A DNA stretch of 64,000 nt. It comes from an uncultured Coprococcus sp. (GTDB taxonomy: Bacteria; Bacillota; Clostridia; Lachnospirales; Lachnospiraceae). Under the pieces are notes generated by a model that saw only the letters and a program-made list of their open reading frames with translations, searched no databases and was not told where the DNA came from. This document shows positions 38,290-47,103 of the stretch, piece by piece. The stretch lies in assembly GCA_934277375.1 (NCBI GenBank), contig CAKQTZ010000001.1:1-64000 (forward strand), read 5' to 3'. How positions within the stretch are numbered: the stretch's first letter is position 1; every line of letters starts with the position of its first letter. The translations under genes and the position numbers were made by a program.

Positions 38290-39645
38290 CTACTTAGACA
38301 CCGCCTCCACTGCTGCCTCGAAGATATCAAGGCCGGCGGCAAGCTGCTCATCTGTGATAACAAGCGGTGCAAGGAATCTTATGACATTATTGTAGGTTCC
38401 GGCGCCCTCAACCAACAGACCGCGCTTCCAGCACTCGGTGATGACCGCAGATGTAAGCTCAGGAGCAGGCTCCTTGGTCTTCTTATCCTTGACAAACTCT
38501 ATTCCTACCATTCCGCCGAGTCCTCTGACATCGCCAACGCACTCATACTTCTCCTTGAGCTCATTGTATCTTGCCACAACTTTCTCACCGATCTCACATG
38601 AACGTCCTGCAAGATCATCTCTCTCCATGATCTCGATAGTCTTGAGGGCTGCTGCACAGGCAAGTGGATTTCCACAGTATGTACCGCCTATTGTTCCAGG
38701 AGCGACAGCCTCCATGATCTCTGATCTTGCGATGATGGCTGACAGCGGAACACCTGCTGCTATAGACTTGGCTGTTGCTATGATATCTGGCTGTACTCCT
38801 GCCTCCTGCCAATATACACTGGCAAATATTCTTCCTGTTCTGCAGAAACCACTCTGTACCTCATCTGCGATAAGAAGGATTCCATTGTCATCACAGAGCT
38901 TTCTGACAGCCTTTACCCACTCGATAGGTGCAGGTATGAAACCACCCTCGCCCTGAAGAGGCTCAACAACAACCGCAGCAATGGTATCTGCAGCTGCGCA
39001 CTGTTCAAATACATCTGTAAGCGAATTTATATAGTAATCAAGAGCTGCCTCCTGTGGCATTCCCTCCGGATTCCTGTAGTAATATGGGAACTGTGCCCTG
39101 AACACTCCATTTGCAAGCTCACCCATTCCCTTTGCATAAGCCTTCTTGGATGTCATGGCCATCGTGTAATGTGTTCTGCCGTGGAAAGCTCCCGAAAATA
39201 CGATGATATTTGGTCTCTTTGTAAAGCTCTTTGCAACCTTTACAGCATTCTCATCAGCTTCAGCGCCACTGTTTGCGAAGAACACCTTCTTCTCGTCGCC
39301 CTTTACTGGTGCGATGGATGCAAGCTTCTCAGCGAGTGCCACATATCCCTCATGGGTTACCACATTGAACATGCCGTGGAAATATTTGTCAGCCTGTGCC
39401 TTGACAGCCTCAACGACCTCCGGCTGTGAAAATCCGATATTCAGGACACCGACACCACCTATCCAGTCGAGGAACTTGTTGCCATCCACATCCTGTATCA
39501 TAGCTCCTTCACCTTTATCTATAACGACAGGGTACGCACATCTGATGGCTGATGGCACAGCCTTCTCTCTTCTCTTTATAACCTCTGCTGCCTTTGGTCC
39601 CGGCAGTGTCTCTGTGATTATCACTGGTAAATCTGTTCTAAGCAT
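38290..39645 (-). CDS. gabT: 4-aminobutyrate aminotransferase-like protein
   Basis: 451 residues, class-III PLP aminotransferase. The N terminus LPGPKAAEVIKRREKAVPSAI is typical of GABA--2-oxoglutarate aminotransferases; GAEADENAVKVAK, FSGAFHGRTHYTMAMTSK, EPLQGEGGF, IADEVQSGFCRTG and the PLP lysine in IATAKSIAAGVPLSA follow. It would convert GABA to succinate semialdehyde; related omega-amino acids are possible. The ATG at 39645 follows AGGAGG. It is divergent from a PucR regulator and upstream of the XRE-cupin gene, both plausible controllers. Confidence 0.88.
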   Translation of the reverse strand: MLRTDLPVIITETLPGPKAAEVIKRREKAVPSAIRCAYPVVIDKGEGAMIQDVDGNKFLDWIGGVGVLNIGFSQPEVVEAVKAQADKYFHGMFNVVTHEGYVALAEKLASIAPVKGDEKKVFFANSGAEADENAVKVAKSFTKRPNIIVFSGAFHGRTHYTMAMTSKKAYAKGMGELANGVFRAQFPYYYRNPEGMPQEAALDYYINSLTDVFEQCAAADTIAAVVVEPLQGEGGFIPAPIEWVKAVRKLCDDNGILLIADEVQSGFCRTGRIFASVYWQEAGVQPDIIATAKSIAAGVPLSAIIARSEIMEAVAPGTIGGTYCGNPLACAAALKTIEIMERDDLAGRSCEIGEKVVARYNELKEKYECVGDVRGLGGMVGIEFVKDKKTKEPAPELTSAVITECWKRGLLVEGAGTYNNVIRFLAPLVITDEQLAAGLDIFEAAVEAVSK

Positions 39646-39707
39646 AATTTTGTCCTCCTTTATTTTTTCAACCAGCAGCCTGGAAGCCGTATCGGGGTCG
39701 CCGTATC

Positions 39708-39757
39708 GGGGTCAGACCCTCTTTACTGCATCAACGTGTTAAATGGGGTCTGACCCC
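39708..39757. repeat. 50-bp palindromic element, copy 1
   Basis: GGGGTCAGACCC (39708-39719) and GGGGTCTGACCCC (39745-39757) flank the spacer CTTTACTGCATCAACGTG. The same 50-bp design with the same spacer core occurs at 43179-43228 (inverted) and 49245-49294. It lies between gabT and the PucR gene. A partial GGGGTC copy precedes it at 39694. Confidence 0.85.
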
Positions 39758-39853
39758 ATTTGACCTATTTTAACCTCATTTCTGAAACACCGGCTGTCTT
39801 TTTAACTCTGCATATAGAATCGCACAACCATAGGTGTTATGCCATATTCCCCA

Positions 39854-39882
39854 GGCACAAAATATTAGAACGTATTTGTGCC
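39854..39882. promoter_or_regulatory. Dyad GGCACAAA-N13-TTTGTGCC in the gabT/PucR intergenic region
   Basis: Perfect 8-bp arms (39854-39861 with 39875-39882), 18 bp upstream of the -35 of the PucR gene and between the two divergent genes. Position suggests an operator, possibly for PucR itself. Confidence 0.5.
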
Positions 39883-39900
39883 CACAGCACATTAATATCA

Positions 39901-39929
39901 TTGACACAGGTCTCATATGTAGTGATAAT
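39901..39929 (+). promoter_or_regulatory. Promoter of the PucR gene
   Basis: Plus-strand -35 TTGACA (39901-39906), 17-bp spacer, -10 GATAAT (39924-39929), upstream of the ATG at 39992. Confidence 0.75.
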
Positions 39930-39991
39930 AATATATAATGTGTTTTTTACAGGACGATATATGTGCGTATAATACAGGAGGGAACACTGAC

Positions 39992-41131
39992 ATGGCCATT
40001 TTTCTGAGAGATCTGTACTATGATACCAAACGAAAATACAACCTTAACTTGATATCCGGCGGAAAGGGAATGGAGAACATCGTAAGCTGGGTATACATAT
40101 CAGAGGATATATCCACATCCACATTCTTGAACGGAGGGGAACTCATCATCACAACCGGCGTGACCTCCGGTGAACGCGAGGACTGGCTCAGAGCATTTAT
40201 CAAGGAGCTCATAAAGAGGGGAACCTGCGGACTCATTCTGAATACCGGCAGATATATATTTGAGGATGACATAACCGATGAGATCGTCAGACTGTGCCAC
40301 CGATATTCGTTCCCGCTGTTCACCATGCCATGGGATACAAGGATATTCGATATCACCCACGACTACTACAACAGAATATTTGAAGACTCTAGGGATGATG
40401 GCAACATGACCGCAGCATTCCAGAATATTCTCATTGGGAATTCACTGACTGACGAGCAGACTGACACAATAAAAGGCTCCGGATTCAACAACGGCTACTA
40501 CAACGTTCTGTCCATCGATACAGAAGCAACAGATGAGTTCATGTATATCCTGCAGAAGGTCTGCAACAATACAGATCTTGTCTTTCACGCATTTGTATAT
40601 GATAGCAATCCGACAGTTATCCTGAGATGCCCTTCCTCTGGCTCCATAGCAGACAAATGCGCCGGCATCGCAGAGGCTCTGGCAGCACGATTTCCGGACC
40701 GCAGAATACATATGGGTTCCGGAAGCCCGGTTCTGTCCCTGACAGAACTGCCCCAAAGTTACCGCCGTGCAGTTTCCGCAAGGAAATTTACCACAGACAA
40801 CATATATTGTGATTACAACAGCCTCGGATTCCTGCGTATTCTTCTGGAAGTTAATGATACGCAGCTCATACACTCATTTATCACAGAGCAGCTCGGCAGA
40901 GTCATAGAGTACGACAAAACCCATCACTCAGCTCTGACGGACACCCTGTACGAATATCTGAAGTGCAGTGGCAGTGTTCAGCTTATCTCCGAGAAAATGT
41001 TCTGCCACAGGAATACGATAAATTACAGGCTCCGGATAATAAAAGAAGAGCTGGAATATGATCTCTCCGATGCGGATGTCAGATTCCAGCTCATGGCTGC
41101 ATATAAACTCAGAGAGCTAAGCAAAATGTAA
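39992..41131 (+). CDS. PucR family transcriptional regulator
   Basis: 379 residues. An N-terminal PucR ligand domain (about 1-120: LNLISGGKGMENIVSWVYISE, LNGGELIITTGV) is followed by a middle region and a C-terminal PucR-type helix-turn-helix (about 320-375: LYEYLKCSGSVQLISEKMFCHRNTINYRLRII). PucR regulators activate purine, GABA or amino acid catabolic genes. GGAGGG before the ATG at 39992 decides the start over an upstream in-frame ATG at 39938. It is divergent from gabT, with a dyad between them. Confidence 0.92.
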   Translation: MAIFLRDLYYDTKRKYNLNLISGGKGMENIVSWVYISEDISTSTFLNGGELIITTGVTSGEREDWLRAFIKELIKRGTCGLILNTGRYIFEDDITDEIVRLCHRYSFPLFTMPWDTRIFDITHDYYNRIFEDSRDDGNMTAAFQNILIGNSLTDEQTDTIKGSGFNNGYYNVLSIDTEATDEFMYILQKVCNNTDLVFHAFVYDSNPTVILRCPSSGSIADKCAGIAEALAARFPDRRIHMGSGSPVLSLTELPQSYRRAVSARKFTTDNIYCDYNSLGFLRILLEVNDTQLIHSFITEQLGRVIEYDKTHHSALTDTLYEYLKCSGSVQLISEKMFCHRNTINYRLRIIKEELEYDLSDADVRFQLMAAYKLRELSKM

Positions 41132-41150
41132 CGCTCTCCAATCATTCTTA

Positions 41151-41843
41151 TTACATAAAATGTGCATACACCGATGCAAGTATAACCGTAAGTATTCCCG
41201 TAACTGCGATTGACAGGCTGCTCATGGCTCCCTCAACCTCGCCGATCTCCATCGCCTTGGCAGTTCCGATGGCGTGGGATGATGATCCCAAGGCAAGTCC
41301 CTTGGATATAGGCTCCTGTATCCGGAATATCTTGAACACGATCTCTCCGATTATATTGCCGATCACTCCGGTCACAACTATGACTGCAACCGTGATGGTC
41401 ACATATCCGCCAAGCTCTTCCGAAACACCCATTCCGATAGCTGTGGTTATGGACTTCGGGAGAAGTGTCACATAATCTTTATGGGAAAGTCCCATAATCT
41501 TGCACAACACAAGGACTGTAGTCAGACTCGTTATAACTCCGGCAACTATACCGCCGAGCACAGCCTTATAATTGTGCTTTAAAAGCTCCCACTGCTCATA
41601 GAGTGGGATTGCAAGACACACTGTAGCCGGTGTGAGAAACCAGCTCAGATACTTTGCACCTTCATTGTACACATCGTAATCCACATCAGCCACAACAAGC
41701 ACCACTATAGTCACTATGATGGACACCAGCAGAGGGTTAAGTATAGCTATCTTAAGTTTCTTTTTAAGTACACTTCCAAACATATATGCCAGGAGGCTTA
41801 TAGTCACCCCTGCAAATATGGACGATTCAAACAGATCTCTCAT
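41151..41843 (-). CDS. lrgB: LrgB family protein
   Basis: 230 residues with about seven membrane helices; LAYMFGSVLKKKLKIAILNPLLVSI, SWFLTPATVCLAIPLYEQ, LPKSITTAIGMGVSEELGG and GLALGSSSHAIGTAKAMEIGE are the LrgB/CidB blocks. LrgAB proteins act with holin-like LrgA in autolysis control or in export and import of pyruvate or glycolate. It overlaps the end of lrgA by 17 bp, a sign of translational coupling. Confidence 0.95.
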   Translation of the reverse strand: MRDLFESSIFAGVTISLLAYMFGSVLKKKLKIAILNPLLVSIIVTIVVLVVADVDYDVYNEGAKYLSWFLTPATVCLAIPLYEQWELLKHNYKAVLGGIVAGVITSLTTVLVLCKIMGLSHKDYVTLLPKSITTAIGMGVSEELGGYVTITVAVIVVTGVIGNIIGEIVFKIFRIQEPISKGLALGSSSHAIGTAKAMEIGEVEGAMSSLSIAVTGILTVILASVYAHFM

Positions 41844-42204
41844 TTTCAGTCTCCTTCTTCCTGTCTCTTCTAATTATAAACTGTGATACCCAGCCAGCCG
41901 CCAGCATGACCGTTATGATAACGACCACCGTTATGACACTAACCGGCACAAGCACAGGCTTGAGCGTTCCCCACGATGACATCAGCCCCACACCGGCTGG
42001 TATGAACATGACCGGCATGATCTCTATGAGAAACTTGCCCACACTCTTCACATCGTCCAGCTTGATGATCTTGGTCTGCAGGCAGATAAACATGACGACC
42101 ATTCCGTATATGCTCGCCGGAATCGGAAGTGGAACTATGTACTTAAGTATCTCTCCAACAAATGAGATAGCGAGGATTATAAGAAACTGTTTCAAATATT
42201 TCAT
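41827..42204 (-). CDS. lrgA: CidA/LrgA family holin-like protein
   Basis: 125 residues with four membrane helices. FVGEILKYIVPLPIPASIYGMVVMFI and IEIMPVMFIPAGVGLM are the family signatures. The ATG at 42204 follows AAGGAAG. It is the first gene of lrgAB. A terminator-like hairpin at 42315-42372 stands in its 5' region. Confidence 0.94.
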   Translation of the reverse strand: MKYLKQFLIILAISFVGEILKYIVPLPIPASIYGMVVMFICLQTKIIKLDDVKSVGKFLIEIMPVMFIPAGVGLMSSWGTLKPVLVPVSVITVVVIITVMLAAGWVSQFIIRRDRKKETENERSV

Positions 42205-42314
42205 CTTTTTGGTCTTCCTTCTACTACAATATATTTATCATGCACATATGGAGCAACAATTCACAACTTTGGTATACATGCTTGTATACAGCCTCCACAT
42301 ATCAGGTTATTTTC

Positions 42315-42372
42315 ATAAAAAAGGAGGTTCGATACACAGATATAGTTACTCTGTATATTCAAACCACCCTTT
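42315..42372 (-). terminator. Hairpin with T run upstream of lrgA
   Basis: Minus strand: AAGGGTGGTTTGAATATACAG pairs imperfectly with a complementary arm ending GAACCTCCTT, then TTTTTT. It lies about 150 bp after the PhoU-like gene and 110 bp before lrgA, so it is either the terminator of the former or an attenuator of lrgAB. The rest of the gap 42205-42523 is AT-rich without a gene. Confidence 0.6.
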
Positions 42373-42523
42373 AACCCTCTGATTATTATATTCTCACACA
42401 GATTTTATTCAATAGAATATTCTGCATTTTCTAAATTTTGATAAATATAACAAATTTTTTAATTCAATCTGATAATTTTTCGTAAATGTTTCTATCCACT
42501 ATTATTTTTGCAGGAATCTCATC

Positions 42524-43144
42524 CTACGAATTTTTCATAATCACAGTGTTCACGATATCAGCCGCATGCTCGCACACATCCATACAGTTCTCTATGCAGG
42601 CATATATGTTTTTCCACACGACCACAGTCCGAAGATCGCTCTCACCGTACAGTCTGTGCATATTCTCCACATACAGTCTGTCTCCCTGCTCCTCAAGGTC
42701 ATTTACCCTGATTATGCTCTGCTCAATGGTCTTTGAACTCTTGAATCTCTTCAATTCTCCGATCACACCCTGCAGTGCCTTGATGCACTCAAGGAGCAGT
42801 TCTACCATCTGCGGCACATCCTCTCTGATGGTATCCACATTGCACATATAAATCTGCAGGAACACATCCTCAACAGCATCGGTAATATCATCCAGATAGT
42901 TAGACAGGGCAACCAGATCCTCCCGTTCTATCGGTGTTATGAATGCCTGACTGAGTACAGTCATCATCTTATGTTTCTTGCCATCAGCCTTCTGCTCAAA
43001 CTCATGCATACGATCAAGGTCTTCCTTGATCGTATCCACCGAAAAATCCACGACTACGTTCTTCAGAAACTCCGCAGCCTGATACGAGATCTCCACACAT
43101 GTATTCAGATTCTTAAAATAAAATTCGTCCTTTTTCTTCTTCAT
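42524..43144 (-). CDS. DUF47/PhoU-like phosphate transport regulator
   Basis: 206 residues, helical PhoU-like DUF47 family (TIGR00153). Paired with PiT permeases in many bacteria, where it modulates phosphate uptake. FYFKNLNTCVEISYQAAEFL, EFEQKADGKKHKMM, FITPIEREDLVALSNYLDDITDAVED and WKNIYACIENCMDVCEHAADIV contain the conserved E/D-x-x-x-D metal-binding motifs. It follows pit with a palindromic element between. The ATG at 43144 follows AAGGAGA. Confidence 0.93.
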   Translation of the reverse strand: MKKKKDEFYFKNLNTCVEISYQAAEFLKNVVVDFSVDTIKEDLDRMHEFEQKADGKKHKMMTVLSQAFITPIEREDLVALSNYLDDITDAVEDVFLQIYMCNVDTIREDVPQMVELLLECIKALQGVIGELKRFKSSKTIEQSIIRVNDLEEQGDRLYVENMHRLYGESDLRTVVVWKNIYACIENCMDVCEHAADIVNTVIMKNS

Positions 43145-43178
43145 TGTTTTTTCTCCTTATAAACAAAACTCTAACAAA

Positions 43179-43228
43179 GGGGTCAGGCCCCATTTAACAC
43201 GTTAATGCATCAAAAGGGGTCTGACCCC
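43179..43228. repeat. 50-bp palindromic element, copy 2 (inverted)
   Basis: GGGGTCAGGCCCC (43179-43191) and GGGGTCTGACCCC (43216-43228) flank the spacer core TTTAACACGTTAATGCAT, the reverse complement of the core in the other two copies. It lies between the PiT and PhoU-like genes. Confidence 0.85.
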
Positions 43229-43279
43229 ATATGCCTGCAGATGGTTGCATAATTCAGTCCATCTGCAACCACCTATAAA

Positions 43280-44341
43280 CTAGCCCAGCCACACGATCAG
43301 CAGCTTTGCCATGCCATATCCTATGACACCGCAGCCAGGGAATGTAAGCACCCAGGCGAGCACCATATCACGCACCACTTTAAGGTTGATCGCAGATGCC
43401 CTCTTCTCAGCACCCACTCCCATGATGGCTGTCGTCTTCACATGAGTGGTGCTGACTGGGATTCCAAATACCGTCGAGAGCAGGATACAGAGTGCCGCTG
43501 ACAGATCAGCCGCAAATCCCTGGTATTTCTCAAGCTTTACCATATCCATTCCAACAGACTTGATGATCTTCTTTCCTCCAATTGATGTTCCAAGTCCCAT
43601 GACAACCGAACAAAGTATCATCATCCATATTGGAATTGTTATATTTTCGGCACTGCTCTGTCCATTTACGAGAAACAGTCCAAGCAGGAGAACTCCCAGG
43701 AACTTCTGTCCATCCTGAGCTCCGTGCATGAACGCCACCGCCGCCGAGCCGGCCACCTGTGCTTTGGAGAAAAAAGCATTTGTCTTCCTTCTGTCAAATC
43801 GGTAACAGATCACCGTGAGCAGCTTGCATACCACAAATCCGGCTGCGAATCCAAGAATGGTTGACAGTACAAGACCATATATTACTTTTATCCACTCTGA
43901 AGGATTTACACCATCCAGGCCTCCCTGAAGTGCTATGGCTGCGCCCGTAAGTCCGGCTATCAGTGCATGACTCTCACTTGTCGGTATGCCAAATGCCCAT
44001 GCACCGATTGCCCATATTACGATCGCCGTCATTGCCGCACACAGAGCGATCATCGCTGAGTCTGTGTCACCGCCGAAATTCACCATGTTCTTGATAGTCA
44101 TGGCTACCTTTGAATTGACAAGCGACATGATAAGCACCCCAAGGAAATTGCAGGCAGCCGCCATAATTATCGCCTTATCCACATCTATACATCTGGTAGA
44201 CACACACGTCGCTATGGCATTTGGTGCATCCGTCCATCCATTTACCAGAATTACTCCAAGTGTCAGCAGGACGGCAATCAAAAGCGCCGGATGGCTCACA
44301 ACCTGCTCTGCAAAATATGAAAATGTAATATTCTCCAGCAT
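43280..44341 (-). CDS. pit: PiT family inorganic phosphate transporter
   Basis: 353 residues with about ten membrane helices. The duplicated PiT signatures are seen as VNGWTDAPNAIATCVSTRC near the N terminus and MHGAQDGQKFLGVL / GVPVSTTHVKTTAIMGVG-like segments in the second half. It would import phosphate, possibly as metal phosphate, with proton or sodium. The ATG lies only 2 bp after the stop of the P-type ATPase, so translation is coupled; DUF47/PhoU follows. Confidence 0.95.
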   Translation of the reverse strand: MLENITFSYFAEQVVSHPALLIAVLLTLGVILVNGWTDAPNAIATCVSTRCIDVDKAIIMAAACNFLGVLIMSLVNSKVAMTIKNMVNFGGDTDSAMIALCAAMTAIVIWAIGAWAFGIPTSESHALIAGLTGAAIALQGGLDGVNPSEWIKVIYGLVLSTILGFAAGFVVCKLLTVICYRFDRRKTNAFFSKAQVAGSAAVAFMHGAQDGQKFLGVLLLGLFLVNGQSSAENITIPIWMMILCSVVMGLGTSIGGKKIIKSVGMDMVKLEKYQGFAADLSAALCILLSTVFGIPVSTTHVKTTAIMGVGAEKRASAINLKVVRDMVLAWVLTFPGCGVIGYGMAKLLIVWLG

Positions 44342-44343
44342 GT

Positions 44344-47097
44344 CTATCTCCTCTTGTCCTGTATGACCTTAATGATCTGTATTATCGCAGTCGGTGCAAA
44401 TGCAAGTCCCGCTATCTTCAGCACATCCGCCGCTCCAAGACTTACCACGCTGAACAGACTGTGAAGTCCCGGTATGAACAGGACCGCAGCCAGAAATGCA
44501 ACGCCGGCTAAAAATGCATAGACACTGTATTTATTTGATCTAAATCCAAGCTTAAACATCGACTCCTCACTTCTGCAGTTAAAACCGTGGAACAATCTGG
44601 CAAGTGTCAGTGTTGCAAATGCCATGGTAGTGGCTTTTGCCGAACTCACGGGCAGGCCAAGATGGAATGCTGTCATGGTCGCTATAGCGATGAGAAGGCC
44701 CTCCGAGAGCATCTTTGCCATAAAGTCAGATGTCAATATTCCCTTCTTAGGATCCCTCGGTTTTTCTGAGAGCAGCGATGGATCAGCCGGCTCCATTCCT
44801 ATCGCGAGCGCAGGAAGAGAATCTGTGAGCAGGTTGATGAACAACAGATGTACAGGTGCAAACGGAACAGGCAGGGCAGCTATTGAGGTATAAAGCACCG
44901 CAAGTATTCCAGCTGTGTTTCCTGACAGCAGGAACAGTATCGCATTCTTTATGTTCCTGTATACATTTCGTCCATTTGACACAGCCTTGATGATGGTCGC
45001 AAAGTTGTCATCTGAGAGGATCATAGCCGCCGCGTCCTTGGACACCTCCGTGCCGGTTATTCCCATGGCAACACCTATGTCTGCCTTCTTGAGTGCAGGG
45101 GCATCATTGACACCGTCACCTGTCATGGCTACTATATTGCCGTTCTTCTGCCATGCATCGACTATCCTTATCTTATTCTCCGGTGACACCCTGGCATATA
45201 CAGATATCTTTGTTATGTCACGTGCAAGCTCCTCATCAGACAGAGCATCAAGCTCCTCTCCCGTGAGTGCCATGTCTCCATCTTCGTATATTCCGATCTG
45301 CTTCGCTATGGCAACCGCTGTGATCTTGTGGTCTCCGGTTATCATGACTGGCTTTATGCCCGCACGCCTTGCATCGGCAACCGCTGCCACAGACTCCGGG
45401 CGTGGCGGATCCACCATGGACACAAGTCCAAGAAATGTAAATCCATACTCAGTATCAACTCCCAGTACCTCGTCACTTTCCTTATATGCAAATGACAGTA
45501 CACGGAGGCCATTCTCTGAGAATGCCTTGTTCTGAGCCTTGATCTTCGCTTTTTCTTCATCTGTCATAGGCTTTACGCCATCGCTGTATCTCACGCTCAC
45601 GCATCTGTCAAGCAGCACATCAACCGCACCCTTGGTGAGTATGGTCGGTACCCCATGAAGCAGATACTTTGTACTCATAAGCTTTCTGTCCGAGTCAAAC
45701 GGAACCTCCTCCATTCTGTCCATACAGTCCCTAAGTACATCCTCACTAAGATTCCACGCACCGGAGCCACATGGGTCAGTGGGGTCAGGCCCCTTATCAC
45801 CTGACTTTCTGTTTGAGATGGGATCAGGCCGCTTATTTCCTGACTTTCTGTTTGAAATGGGGTCAGGCCCCTCCGTTGCAAGTCCATTATTTCCTGGCAT
45901 CATGTGGACCTGGCGGAACATCTCAAGCAATGCATATTCCGTCGGATCTCCTATTCCTTTACCATCCACTATGCTGGAATCATTGGTGAGAACCGCATCA
46001 TATAGCAGATACCTGTGGAGCTGGTTATGGGCATCTAGCTCCTCCGGCTTGTAAAGTTTTCCATCCAGATATATCTCCTGCACGGTCATCTTGTTCTGTG
46101 TAAGTGTTCCGGTCTTGTCTGAGCAGATGACTGACACGCATCCAAGGCTTTCAACCGCCTTGAGGTTCTTGATGATCGCATTCTCCTTCGCCATCTTCTG
46201 GGTGCCAAATGCCTGTACGATAGTGACTATCGAACCGAGAGCCTCAGGTATAGCTGCAACCGCAAGGGCAACCGCGAACATCATAGAATCAAGCACCGCC
46301 ATCTTCCTGTATATACAAAGGACAAATACCAGCGCGCACACAATCATGATAAATGCCGCAAGTCTTGCACTGAACTTGTCAAGGCTCTCCTGAAGAGGAG
46401 TCTTTCTCTCCTTTGCCGCGTTCATCAATCCTGCGATCTTGCCAAGCTCCGTGTCCATTCCGGTTCCGGTCACAAGCACCTCTGCTCGTCCGTATGTAAC
46501 AAGACTTCCTGAATACACCATATTTGTCCTGTCTGCAAGGGGCACGGAACCTTTTATTATTGCATCATTTTTCTCCACATTTGTAGATTCTCCGGTAAGT
46601 GAACTCTCATTTACCTGGAGTGAGAAGTTCCTGAGTATCCTTCCATCGGCAACTATCATATCGCCCGCCTCGAGCAGCACGATATCACCCGGAACTATCT
46701 CGCGGGACGGAAGCTCCTGCTTCACACCATCTCTCATAACTTTTGCATTTGGGGATGAAAGCTGTTTCAGACTGTCAAGCGAACGCTCAGCTTTCACATG
46801 CTGCACTGTTCCCAGCACAGCATTCATGACGAGTACCGCCAAGATTACTATGGTACTCTCGATATTATCAGAAAACATAGAAATGACCGCTGCTATTATC
46901 AGTATGATCACCAGCAGGTCACAAAACTGGCTGAGAAACACCTGTAATGTGCTCTTTCTCTTGCCTTCCTGGAGAACATTTTCTCCCTTCTCACTGCGGA
47001 TCTCCTCCGCCTGCTTTGAACTCAGCCCATGTCTGTCTGTCTTGAATTCCTTTAGCAGTTCATCACTGGAACAATTCCAAAAATTCTTCTCTGTCAT
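44344..47097 (-). CDS. P2-type cation (probably calcium) ATPase with a repeat insert
   Basis: 917 residues. Phosphorylation motif CSDKTGTLTQNKM, actuator TGES, hinge TGDGVNDAPALKKADIG, and membrane sites AAIPEAL (M4) and INLLTDSLPALAIGMEP (M6) point to a P2-type Ca2+-like pump. Residues about 409-438 in the nucleotide domain are three tandem 13-residue units (GPDPISNRKSGNK type) encoded by a 39-bp palindrome-bearing repeat. The start is uncertain between GTG 47103 and ATG 47097; AAGGAG lies upstream. It is co-transcribed with pit. Confidence 0.93.
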   Translation of the reverse strand: MTEKNFWNCSSDELLKEFKTDRHGLSSKQAEEIRSEKGENVLQEGKRKSTLQVFLSQFCDLLVIILIIAAVISMFSDNIESTIVILAVLVMNAVLGTVQHVKAERSLDSLKQLSSPNAKVMRDGVKQELPSREIVPGDIVLLEAGDMIVADGRILRNFSLQVNESSLTGESTNVEKNDAIIKGSVPLADRTNMVYSGSLVTYGRAEVLVTGTGMDTELGKIAGLMNAAKERKTPLQESLDKFSARLAAFIMIVCALVFVLCIYRKMAVLDSMMFAVALAVAAIPEALGSIVTIVQAFGTQKMAKENAIIKNLKAVESLGCVSVICSDKTGTLTQNKMTVQEIYLDGKLYKPEELDAHNQLHRYLLYDAVLTNDSSIVDGKGIGDPTEYALLEMFRQVHMMPGNNGLATEGPDPISNRKSGNKRPDPISNRKSGDKGPDPTDPCGSGAWNLSEDVLRDCMDRMEEVPFDSDRKLMSTKYLLHGVPTILTKGAVDVLLDRCVSVRYSDGVKPMTDEEKAKIKAQNKAFSENGLRVLSFAYKESDEVLGVDTEYGFTFLGLVSMVDPPRPESVAAVADARRAGIKPVMITGDHKITAVAIAKQIGIYEDGDMALTGEELDALSDEELARDITKISVYARVSPENKIRIVDAWQKNGNIVAMTGDGVNDAPALKKADIGVAMGITGTEVSKDAAAMILSDDNFATIIKAVSNGRNVYRNIKNAILFLLSGNTAGILAVLYTSIAALPVPFAPVHLLFINLLTDSLPALAIGMEPADPSLLSEKPRDPKKGILTSDFMAKMLSEGLLIAIATMTAFHLGLPVSSAKATTMAFATLTLARLFHGFNCRSEESMFKLGFRSNKYSVYAFLAGVAFLAAVLFIPGLHSLFSVVSLGAADVLKIAGLAFAPTAIIQIIKVIQDKRR
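45781..45871. repeat. Three GGGGTCAGGCCCC-type palindromes in a 39-bp tandem repeat inside the ATPase gene
   Basis: Palindromes at 45781-45793, 45820-45832 (two changes) and 45859-45871, 39 bp apart, separated by a repeated TGACTTTCTGTTTGA segment. The period of 13 codons keeps the ATPase frame. The palindrome matches that of the 50-bp intergenic elements. Confidence 0.85.
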
Positions 47098-47103
47098 ACA
47101 CAC

